DNA from: an uncultured Gemmatimonadota bacterium
Lineage (GTDB): Bacteria; Latescibacterota; UBA2968; UBA8231
NCBI GenBank assembly: GCA_903893785.1
Contig: CAITNQ010000289.1
Coordinates: 1 to 35,594, forward strand
Length of the DNA: 35,594 nucleotides
Direction: 5' to 3'
Position 1 is the stretch's first letter; the number at the start of each line of letters is the position of its first letter. This document shows positions 8,929-15,705 of this stretch, piece after piece. The notes below the pieces were generated by a model. That model was given only the letters and a program-made list of their open reading frames with translations, did no database searches and was not told the DNA's origin. A program made the position numbers and the translations under genes.

Positions 8929-11004
8929 TCAGTAAGCCACGGTCAGCGGCCGCACGACGCGGTAGGTACCCCGGTCCACCTTGACCTCCACCTGCACCAG
9001 ATACACTCCGGGTGGAACCACGGTGCCGTGGCCATCCCGGCCATCCCAGCTGACTGCATGCACTCCAGCACTGGGGCGACCGCCCGGGAGACGCGCGACC
9101 TCCCGCCCGGCCAAATCCAGTACCGCTACCTGCACGCCTGCCTCCTCGACGCCGAACAGGGCAAACCCGACCGCAGCCAGGTCATTGACGCCGTCGCCGT
9201 TGGGCGTCAGCACGGCGGGATGCACGTCAACTGCCTGCAGGACCTGCACGCGCACCTGCGACGAACGCAGCTGGACGCTGTTGGTCGCCACCTCCGCACT
9301 GGCATCACCCGGCGTTATGGTCTGCGGCAGACGCGTGCCGCGACTGTCAAGCACGGTGCCCGTCAGATAGGTGCTGGACTGGTACACGGCGCCACGCAGA
9401 CGCACCCGCAAGGGCACGTTGGCGGTCCGCGTGATACGGTGCGAAGCAAAAGACAGGCGCAGCCGTTCCGGCGACACCTGGATCACTGAGTCAGGCGCCA
9501 CGGGCGCCAGGGGGGTGCCCGCTTCGAGTCCCACGAACCGCATACCCGCGGGAACATCGAGCTGCACGCCATCGAATCCCTGCTGATCGGCGCTGTCGAA
9601 CACCGCCCGCAGGTCGTAGACCAGCACCGTGTCCGCGCCCATGGGCAACTCGGCCACGGCAGCCGCCGGCCCCTGCCCGGCGACCGATACCTCGCCGAAA
9701 ACATTGGCCGCCAGCAAAGGGCTGTACTCGATCGACAGGCTGTCGAGACGACCGAAAGCAAGGGGGTCATCGGTCAGGAGCTGGAAGCGGAACTGAAGGT
9801 ACGGACGGGCATCAGCTGAGCGGATCTCCTCACCCGAGACCTGGTAGGGCGACGACCAGGGGTCCCATCCTTCGGTGTCTTCGGTGATCGCGCCGCGTGA
9901 ACCGGCCGAGCCGACTTGGAACTGCGTGCGGGCCACCGTGGCCGCCAGAAAGGCGGCCTTGTCGACCACCTGCTGGCGCCCCAACTCGTCAAACACGTGG
10001 TATACGCGCGGCTCGTCGTCCAACCCGGTGCGGGTGCGCAGTTCCAGGCGCACCGGCGCCAGGGAATCCGGCACCACGGAGCCGTCAGCAGCCAGCCGGA
10101 AACGCGACAGATGCCAACGAGCACTGCCATAGCTGACGGGCCGGCGCTGGTCAACGGCGATCGGCACCGAGACATAGCGCGCCTCGGCCGGGAAACCACG
10201 GCCGAACGCTTTGATCTCGGCCACGGAGAACGTTTGCGCCACGCCGCCGAAATACACCCGCAGAAAACGGGTGAAACGCAGCGGGAAAGCCAACCCGACG
10301 ACGCTCCGGGGGTTGCCGAAGGTCTGTGAAACGACCTCGGCCAGGGGGTGGTAGGACGAACTGCGGCCGGTGTCGTTGGGCTCTTCGTCGCTGATCAACC
10401 AACCCGTGGGAACGGTGGCCCGCGACACGGCATAGCCGCGCGGGAAAAGGTCGCGATAGAGCTGCCCCAGAACCGGGTGCAGGCCGCGCTGGGGGGGAAA
10501 GAAGGCCACACTGTCCACCGGCACGGGAATGGCCAGATCCACCGTGTACCAGTCGTCCGGATTGGGTCGCCCGGTGATCGGTGCCTCGGTGAACAGCGCC
10601 GAAAGGTCCTCGACCCCATCGACGAGGGCCGGGTTGCCGGCGGCCGTAGCCGATCCGCCGCTCCACAGACGCGGGTTCCAGCCCACCTCGTACCCGTCCA
10701 TGTTCATGTACAACTCGCCGCGCCGGAAAGACCACACGTAACCGAACACGGTGGTCATGCCGTTGGCGCTGGGGTTCGGCGGCCCGGCGTGCAGGATGTT
10801 CTCGCCGGGACGTACCTGGCGCGGCTGCACCGAACCGCGAACCGTGCTGTCGTCGAGGGCCAGCGAGCGCTCCAGGGGTTCGGCCCAGGTCCGGTGTCCG
10901 GCCCCGACAACCCATTCGTCGGCAGCGGCCGCAGACGGCCAGACCCACGCAACGGCAGCGGCCCACACGGCACCGATCAGGATGTGGCGGACGCTCGGTT
11001 TCAT
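8929..11004 (-). CDS. Exported discoidin-like protein with FlgD/CHU_C-like tail, paralogue 2
   Basis: A 691-residue protein. The ATG at 11004 shares its A with the stop of the upstream paralogue (TGATG) and begins a signal peptide (MKPSVRHILIGAVW, small residues before A-D-E-W); the longer frame upstream runs inside the previous gene and is not needed. It shares with paralogue 3 the blocks N-P-R-L-W, L-V-D-G-[VI], an F-[FY]-P-P strand, a discoidin-like V-A-E-I-K-A-F-G-R-G-F strand, W-D-P-W-S-S, P-Y-L-Q-F-R, I-E-Y-S-P-L-L, G-E-V and A-P-D-S. The tail of 93 residues starts L-T-P-N-G-D-G-V-N-D and ends P-L-T-V-A-Y. It is probably a surface adhesin or a structural component; a C-terminal secretion signal of type IX kind is possible but not shown. 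Confidence 0.83.
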   Translation of the reverse strand: MKPSVRHILIGAVWAAAVAWVWPSAAAADEWVVGAGHRTWAEPLERSLALDDSTVRGSVQPRQVRPGENILHAGPPNPSANGMTTVFGYVWSFRRGELYMNMDGYEVGWNPRLWSGGSATAAGNPALVDGVEDLSALFTEAPITGRPNPDDWYTVDLAIPVPVDSVAFFPPQRGLHPVLGQLYRDLFPRGYAVSRATVPTGWLISDEEPNDTGRSSSYHPLAEVVSQTFGNPRSVVGLAFPLRFTRFLRVYFGGVAQTFSVAEIKAFGRGFPAEARYVSVPIAVDQRRPVSYGSARWHLSRFRLAADGSVVPDSLAPVRLELRTRTGLDDEPRVYHVFDELGRQQVVDKAAFLAATVARTQFQVGSAGSRGAITEDTEGWDPWSSPYQVSGEEIRSADARPYLQFRFQLLTDDPLAFGRLDSLSIEYSPLLAANVFGEVSVAGQGPAAAVAELPMGADTVLVYDLRAVFDSADQQGFDGVQLDVPAGMRFVGLEAGTPLAPVAPDSVIQVSPERLRLSFASHRITRTANVPLRVRLRGAVYQSSTYLTGTVLDSRGTRLPQTITPGDASAEVATNSVQLRSSQVRVQVLQAVDVHPAVLTPNGDGVNDLAAVGFALFGVEEAGVQVAVLDLAGREVARLPGGRPSAGVHAVSWDGRDGHGTVVPPGVYLVQVEVKVDRGTYRVVRPLTVAY

Positions 11005-12896
11005 CAGTAAGCCACCGCTATGGAGCGTGTCTGAACATAGCTCTGGGCGTCTGCAGTCACCGCCAGACGACACACGTAGACCCCGGGCGGCAGAGGCGAG
11101 CCGTCGTCCCCGCACCCGTTCCAGCGAACCTGGTACCCCCCGGGCGCCTGGTCCGCCTCCACCAGCCCCGCCAGGCAATGACCGCCCAGGTCGAACACCT
11201 CTAGCCGCACGCGGACCTGGTCGGCAAACTGCGACAGAATGTAGCTGAGCGTGACGTCGTCGTTGGCGCCGTCACCGTTGGGCGTCACCACCCCGCTGGA
11301 CGTGAACAGGTCCACCGCAGGCCGGTAGCGAGCGGCCAGCACCTGGAGGGAACTCGTGTTCAGCAGCAAGCCGGCGTCACCCGGGCTCAGCGGCTGCGGC
11401 AGGCCCGCAGCCGCGCCCAGGAGCCAGGCGTCCACCTGGGTGACGTACTCGAGTACGCTGCTGCGAAAAGTAACGCGGAGCGGGCTGTTGGTGGCCCGGG
11501 TCACGGGCGCGAAGTACGCCTCGAAACCATCTTCGCGGGCCACCACACTGTCGGGTGCAGTGGGCACCAGGGGATCGCCCATCTGCAGCTGAACGAACTG
11601 CGGGGCCGGGAAGGACGCCAGGCGCACGCCGCGGAACCCTTCCTGGCTGTCGCGGCTGAAGCGCGCCTTGATGTCGCACACGAAAGTCGTCTCGCGCCCG
11701 GCCGGCGCGGTCGCCCGACCACCCGGCGGGGTCGGCTGGGAAGCCAGGGCGACCTCGCCCAGCGCTTGGGTTACCAGGGGCTCGGAATACTCGCAGGCCA
11801 GCTGGTCAACCTGCATCGCTTGCGCCGCGTCACCCGCGAAGGCGATGCGGAATTGCAGGTACTGACGCGGGCTGGGCAGGTTCAGCGGCAGCGACACCAC
11901 CCCGGAACTGTCGAGAACTATCGGGGCAGACCAGGGGCTCCAGTTGTCGCCGTCTTCGCGGATGGGTCCCTGCTCATAGGGTATCAGGGCGTCGTAGGTT
12001 GCTCTGGTGACCTCCGTCTGGACGCCCGTTTCGCGGTCTTCCCGGTAATAGGTCAGGGGTGTGTCGTCGGCACCGCTGCGCACCTGAACGGCCGCCGAGG
12101 CGACCCGGGGCGCGACGGCACCCGCGCGGTTGAGCAGCGTCGACCGCAGCCGCAGCCGACCGAAGTTCACCGCTCCTTCGGTAAAGGCGTGCAGCGTGGA
12201 CTCGTAACTGGCGCTCGGCACGAAACCCTGACCGTAGATCTCGACCTCGGCCAGGGCAAAGGCATCGCGGGCCAGGGTGCGCAGCTGCAGGAAGCGCACC
12301 TGAGTCACCGGGAAGCGCAGGTCAACCGTGTTGCTGTCGGTGAACTCAACGCGTCGCAGGCTTTCGTACTGGGGCGTATCGAAGGCAGTGAAGTGCGTCC
12401 CATCGCTGGCGAAGAGCTCGAACGAGTGGATCGCCAGGTCCGGCATCGACGGGGGCGGGTAGAAGCGGACCCGGTTGACCGGGTAGGCAACGCCCAGGTC
12501 AAAGAAGAAGGCGCGGCCGGCCTGACTGACCTTCTTCTGGAACCGATCGCCGGTGGAGGTGGTGTCGATGCCATCGACCAGGATCAGCGAGCCGCCGGTA
12601 CCGGAGTTGTCCCACAGGCGGGGGTTGCCCTCGACGGTGTAATCTTCCGGTTGCCCTTCGCGCCACTTCAGGCGGGCCGTCAGGTTCTGGCCGGCCCCCA
12701 GTTCCACCGGATGGAGGCTGGTACCGCCGGCCACCAGGCCGGCCTGCAGTTGCGCCTGCGAATCCCAGGTCAGGTCCGTCCCGCCGATCCGCCAGAGGCG
12801 CACCTGACCTGCGGCCGGCAGGGACAGGGACACCGACAACAGGATCGCAACCACACAAGCACAATGTCGCGGGCTCCCGGCGTTCACGTTCACCAC
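11004..12896 (-). CDS. Exported discoidin-like protein with FlgD/CHU_C-like tail, paralogue 3
   Basis: A 630-residue protein with a signal peptide (hydrophobic stretch about 12-28, cut near P-A-A-G-Q). The start is one of three GTG codons (12896, 12893, 12887) just after the lipoprotein stop; a GAGG at about 12899-12902 suits 12893 slightly better, a difference of one residue. It shows the same blocks as paralogue 2: N-P-R-L-W-D, I-L-V-D-G-I, F-Y-P-P-P, A-L-A-E-V-E-I-Y-G-Q-G-F (the last strand of a discoidin-like domain), N-W-S-P-W-S, Q-Y-L-Q-F-R, C-E-Y-S-E-P-L, L-G-E-V and T-A-P-D-S. The 94-residue tail starts V-T-P-N-G-D-G-A-N-D and ends S-I-A-V-A-Y. It is the shortest and possibly simplest member of the tandem set. 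Confidence 0.83.
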   Translation of the reverse strand: MVNVNAGSPRHCACVVAILLSVSLSLPAAGQVRLWRIGGTDLTWDSQAQLQAGLVAGGTSLHPVELGAGQNLTARLKWREGQPEDYTVEGNPRLWDNSGTGGSLILVDGIDTTSTGDRFQKKVSQAGRAFFFDLGVAYPVNRVRFYPPPSMPDLAIHSFELFASDGTHFTAFDTPQYESLRRVEFTDSNTVDLRFPVTQVRFLQLRTLARDAFALAEVEIYGQGFVPSASYESTLHAFTEGAVNFGRLRLRSTLLNRAGAVAPRVASAAVQVRSGADDTPLTYYREDRETGVQTEVTRATYDALIPYEQGPIREDGDNWSPWSAPIVLDSSGVVSLPLNLPSPRQYLQFRIAFAGDAAQAMQVDQLACEYSEPLVTQALGEVALASQPTPPGGRATAPAGRETTFVCDIKARFSRDSQEGFRGVRLASFPAPQFVQLQMGDPLVPTAPDSVVAREDGFEAYFAPVTRATNSPLRVTFRSSVLEYVTQVDAWLLGAAAGLPQPLSPGDAGLLLNTSSLQVLAARYRPAVDLFTSSGVVTPNGDGANDDVTLSYILSQFADQVRVRLEVFDLGGHCLAGLVEADQAPGGYQVRWNGCGDDGSPLPPGVYVCRLAVTADAQSYVQTRSIAVAY

Positions 12897-12900
12897 ATCC

Positions 12901-13620
12901 TCACTTGGTGCCGGTCAGACGAACCGGCGGGTGCATGCCGCGCACGACTTCGCGGGCGAACGAGAAGCTCAGGTCAGTGGTCTCGAGCGGTTCGTCGGCG
13001 TAGTTGAAGCGCAGCACAATTCCGTCCAGGGCCACGGTCAGGCGCGTTACATCATCGTCCAGGGGCGGGAACACGATATAGCCCTGCGTGTCCTGGCCGC
13101 TGAACAACGGCGCGCGGCTGAACATGGTCCGCCGCAGCACGTCGAGTCTTTCCTTGTACAGGTTCCAGCGATTGCCGGTCAACCCGAGGGCATAGGCACG
13201 GAAATACTCGCTGAGTTCGTCGAGGCGAAGCGCCTTGTAGGTGCGTTCGTTGCTGGTGGTGATAACGGCCCGGTACGGGTCGAACTGAACCTTCGGGTAC
13301 GCGTAGTTGCTGATCTGCAGCCAGAACACGGTGAATCGCGCGGGCGTGTACGTATCGCCCATGGGCTTCCAGTCGCCGAAGGTATAGGGGTTGGTCGACT
13401 CCCGCCCCTGGCTGCTGGCCGCCGGGAACTGACGGTTCAACTGCTCGTCGGTGACCGCTCGGAGAGTCACCGTCAGGCGCCCTTTGGTGTAGACCACGGA
13501 ACCGTCGTCCCTGACCTCCATGTCGGCGGCCTGGGGCGCGGTCGGCGTCAGTGGGCCGGGGAAATGGCGGCCGCAGCCCAGGATGGCCACAGCAAACAAG
13601 GGGAGGAGGAGTTTGGCCAT
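12901..13620 (-). CDS. Lipoprotein of unknown function
   Basis: A 239-residue predicted lipoprotein. The hydrophobic N-terminus leads to the lipobox I-L-G-C with the lipidated Cys at residue 16, followed by a Pro/Thr linker. The mature part has about 210 residues with no motif I recognise. It contains beta-like stretches such as R-L-T-V-T-L-R-A-V and a helical Tyr-rich middle (E-Y-F-R-A-Y-A-L-G). It ends with a strand-rich segment R-L-T-V-A-L-D-G-I-V-L-R-F-N-Y. It sits directly upstream (4 bases) of the three VAY-tailed proteins and is probably translated from the same message, so it may be their envelope anchor or an assembly factor; that is inference from position. Confidence 0.78.
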   Translation of the reverse strand: MAKLLLPLFAVAILGCGRHFPGPLTPTAPQAADMEVRDDGSVVYTKGRLTVTLRAVTDEQLNRQFPAASSQGRESTNPYTFGDWKPMGDTYTPARFTVFWLQISNYAYPKVQFDPYRAVITTSNERTYKALRLDELSEYFRAYALGLTGNRWNLYKERLDVLRRTMFSRAPLFSGQDTQGYIVFPPLDDDVTRLTVALDGIVLRFNYADEPLETTDLSFSFAREVVRGMHPPVRLTGTK

Positions 13621-13672
13621 GTGTCTTCCGCCTGGAGAAGGGGTCGCCCGCGGGCCGGGGGAACAGGCAGAT

Positions 13673-13700
13673 CCGAGGGGCGCCTGAGAGCGCCCCCCGG
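13673..13700 (-). terminator. Stem-loop after the small exported protein gene, possible attenuator
   Basis: The arms CCGAGGGGCGC and GCGCCCCCCGG form an 11-base-pair stem with one G-T wobble and a 6-base loop, starting about 12 bases after the stop of the CBM9-like gene on the minus strand. No U-run follows. The position suggests partial termination or 3' end stabilisation, which would give high expression of the first gene and lower expression of the surface-protein genes. Confidence 0.5.
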
Positions 13701-13711
13701 ACCCTCAGTGC

Positions 13712-14614
13712 TTACTTGCCGAACGTGTCTTTGATCGAACCCCAGGTGCTCGTCTCAACCGCGGTCGGCGAGGTATAGTCCGACAGACCCAGCAGGGTCG
13801 TGCCAGAGAAATACGCCGCTGCCGTGGCTTCGGCGCTGCGGGCGGTGATGTCGTAGCGCCAGCCACCGTCGCCGTCTTCGATGTTGACCAGGATCGGAAT
13901 GAACTTGCCGGCTTCAAGGATGGTCCGCGTGCTGGCGGCCGGACCCGTGGGCGAACGCCAGTCGAAGATGGCCATCTTCAGCTCGTAGAACATGTCGCCG
14001 CCCGTGTCCGAGGTCCAAATGGGGAACTGCAGGGCTTCGGGCGGGTTGCTGGCAACAGCACCATACGCATACGGAGCGCGGCCGAAATCGCGCCAGGGGG
14101 CCGGATCACCATCCCAACGCGACGGCACGATCATCTCGGGCGTGGTCAGGAAGCGCGGGCTCTTGATGACGTAGGGCTGGTAATACTCGCGCGCCGCCGC
14201 GTCGCCGGCCTGACGGCCGGTGTCCAGGGCGTTGAAGCCAAAGTTGACGCAGTCGTCGGCCCACGGATTGGCGACATCGGTGCTCTCGATGTCCAGCGTG
14301 TCGTCGTGCACCTTGCAGAAGAAGTACCACATGTTTTCGGGCGCCGGGCTCCAGCCCATCTTGAAGGTCACGTCCATGTCGGCCGGATCGGGCATCGGCG
14401 CGTCCTGCTCACTGCGCAACTGATCCATGGTGACGACGTAGTTGGGATCGAACCAGGCCCAGTCAGCGTCACTGCCGTCGATGACCATCTTGGCCGGGTT
14501 CGGCACCTGCAGAACGTAGTACCCCACGCCGTTGGCATTGCGGTTGGCCGGTGCCTGGGCCATCGCCGCGGCGGCCAGGGCCAGAACGGCCGCGACAACC
14601 AGAAGCTTGCGCAT
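13712..14614 (-). CDS. Exported CBM9/DOMON-like beta-sandwich protein
   Basis: A 300-residue exported protein. ATG at 14614 is preferred over an in-frame upstream start because AAGGAG lies 7 bases before it and a textbook signal peptide starts there (MRKLLVVAAVLALAAAAMA, cut before Q-A-P). The mature region opens with V-I-D-G-x-D-A-D-W-A-W, then a strand with M-W-Y-F-F-C-K-V-H-D-D and W-A-D-D-C-V-N-F-G-F. These are the typical beta-sandwich signatures of CBM9-like and DOMON ligand-binding domains. It ends S-T-W-G-S-I-K-D-T-F-G-K, a Trp-Gly-x-Ile-Lys tail that may be an export or anchoring signal. It heads the envelope locus and, given its ribosome-binding site and the stem-loop after it, is probably abundant. 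The ligand is unknown. Confidence 0.8.
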   Translation of the reverse strand: MRKLLVVAAVLALAAAAMAQAPANRNANGVGYYVLQVPNPAKMVIDGSDADWAWFDPNYVVTMDQLRSEQDAPMPDPADMDVTFKMGWSPAPENMWYFFCKVHDDTLDIESTDVANPWADDCVNFGFNALDTGRQAGDAAAREYYQPYVIKSPRFLTTPEMIVPSRWDGDPAPWRDFGRAPYAYGAVASNPPEALQFPIWTSDTGGDMFYELKMAIFDWRSPTGPAASTRTILEAGKFIPILVNIEDGDGGWRYDITARSAEATAAAYFSGTTLLGLSDYTSPTAVETSTWGSIKDTFGK

Positions 14615-14946
14615 GCGGTAACTCCTTGGGTTGGGAGGATGGGCGTACAACCGAGGACGGGAGCGGGTCAAACAGGCTCAACCGTGAATCTGGTCACCTC
14701 CTTTCTGCAGGGGCGCAGGGGCGTGCTATCGCACCTGCGGCCGGAAGGGTACCTGCGGTCGGAAACGCCAGTGCCCGGCAGTGTACGCAAAGGGCAGATC
14801 AGGGGCAAGAAGAGCCGATCGGTGCCGCGGCTGCTGCCCAGGCACTCGCCCGGATCCGGGACGGCCTCCGGGCACGGCCTGGCCGCCATCGGCCGGGCCG
14901 GCAACGGCGGGGCTGCAACCTGCGGCCGCCGGTGGGCCATCGCGCG
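14615..14946 (-). promoter_or_regulatory. 332-base leader and intergenic region of the envelope locus
   Basis: No convincing gene is present. On the minus strand this region separates the end of the CBM9-like/glycogen phosphorylase pair from the start of the envelope locus, so it should hold that locus's promoter and a long 5' leader. I cannot identify a confident -35/-10 pair. Short frames in it have no supported start and no family resemblance. The one clear signal is the extended Shine-Dalgarno-like element at 14694-14706. Confidence 0.5.
14694..14706 (-). promoter_or_regulatory. Extended Shine-Dalgarno-like element in the leader
   Basis: The minus strand reads AGAAAGGAGGTGA, an uninterrupted 13-base complement to the usual 3' end of bacterial 16S rRNA. 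It lies about 80 bases upstream of the exported-protein ATG, which has its own ordinary AAGGAG. No convincing start codon follows at normal spacing: a TTG lies 15 bases beyond GGAGG and opens a frame overlapping the real gene. It may be a ribosome standby site, belong to an unrecognised leader peptide, or be chance. Confidence 0.4.
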
Positions 14947-15705
14947 TCAACGCGGTGCATAGGGTTCGGTACCGCTGCCCACGGTCAGGCCGGAGAACTG
15001 CACCACGCCCCACATTTCGGGGATGTGCATGTTCACCTCCCCCTGCGGCGACCACACCCAGTTGTCACAGGCCACTCCCTCCCGGCGGCGGTACCCACCC
15101 TTGGTCCGGTCGAACTCCCACTCCACGCGCGAGAAGTTCACCCGCCACTGATCACCAGGGCGCGGCGGACAGGCCGTCAGGGCATGGTCCGCCATACTGG
15201 TCCACGGAATCGCCACCTCAACAGTCCACCCGCGGTCGGTGTCATCACTGCAATTGAGCGTGCCATCGATCTGGACCGCGTGGCGGATGCCCACAAAGTC
15301 CCAGTCCACGTCGGCCTGCCCGCCCTTGTTGTACGCTTTGGGCAGGTACAGGTCCCAGACGGTGTTCAAGGGGTTGATCTCGAACTCCATATACTGCTCG
15401 CCGTCGCCGTCCGGGTCGATGAAGATCTCGAAGTCGTTATCGTTGCAGATCACCGAGTCGCGGGCGGTCAGCGTCCCCCACACATGGGGCTCCTCAAGGT
15501 CAGCGCCAAAGTAGAAGTAGTCGTCATCCCACAGCATGACCGCCCGGGTGGCGAAACGAGGCAGGGGGCGGCGCAAACCCTCGATGTCGATGAACAGGTC
15601 CGTCCAGGGAGCGCGCTTCCACGACGGCTCGGTAAGATGGCCGTCGATGACCAGGGGTTCGGCCGCGCGGTAGCACACGTATCCTTTCGGGGCGGGCGTC
15701 AGCAT
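14947..15705 (-). CDS. Cytoplasmic CBM9-like carbohydrate-binding protein
   Basis: A 252-residue protein matching the carbohydrate-binding family 9-like group. It opens with the V-I-D-G-x-L-x-E-P-S-W strand, followed by W-T-D-L-F-I-D-I-E-G, L-W-D-D-D-Y-F-Y, N-D-F-E-I-F-I-D-P-D-G-D-G, W-T-V-E-V-A-I-P-W, and a closing S-P-Q-G-E-V-N-M-H-I-P-E-M-W-G-V-V-Q-F motif. These blocks are characteristic of the family, and the whole protein is one beta-sandwich domain. There is no signal peptide, unusual if it binds an external polymer. Its ATG overlaps the glycogen phosphorylase stop by 7 bases with AGGAG upstream, so the two are translated from one message. Binding of glycogen or its products is an attractive inference but unproven. 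Confidence 0.88.
   Translation of the reverse strand: MLTPAPKGYVCYRAAEPLVIDGHLTEPSWKRAPWTDLFIDIEGLRRPLPRFATRAVMLWDDDYFYFGADLEEPHVWGTLTARDSVICNDNDFEIFIDPDGDGEQYMEFEINPLNTVWDLYLPKAYNKGGQADVDWDFVGIRHAVQIDGTLNCSDDTDRGWTVEVAIPWTSMADHALTACPPRPGDQWRVNFSRVEWEFDRTKGGYRRREGVACDNWVWSPQGEVNMHIPEMWGVVQFSGLTVGSGTEPYAPR

Noticed and set aside
7387..9489. A 700-residue plus-strand open frame opposite paralogues 1 and 2
   Set aside because: The composition is typical of an antisense shadow, and the opposite strand encodes proteins with signal peptides and repeated conserved blocks.
14694..14706. A 16S rRNA fragment, because the plus strand equals the usual 16S 3' end
   Set aside because: The match stops at 13 bases; the preceding sequence does not resemble the conserved 16S helix 45 region.
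14668..14940. A small minus-strand gene of about 90 residues in the leader
   Set aside because: It has no good ribosome-binding site, Arg/Pro-rich composition, and no recognisable feature.
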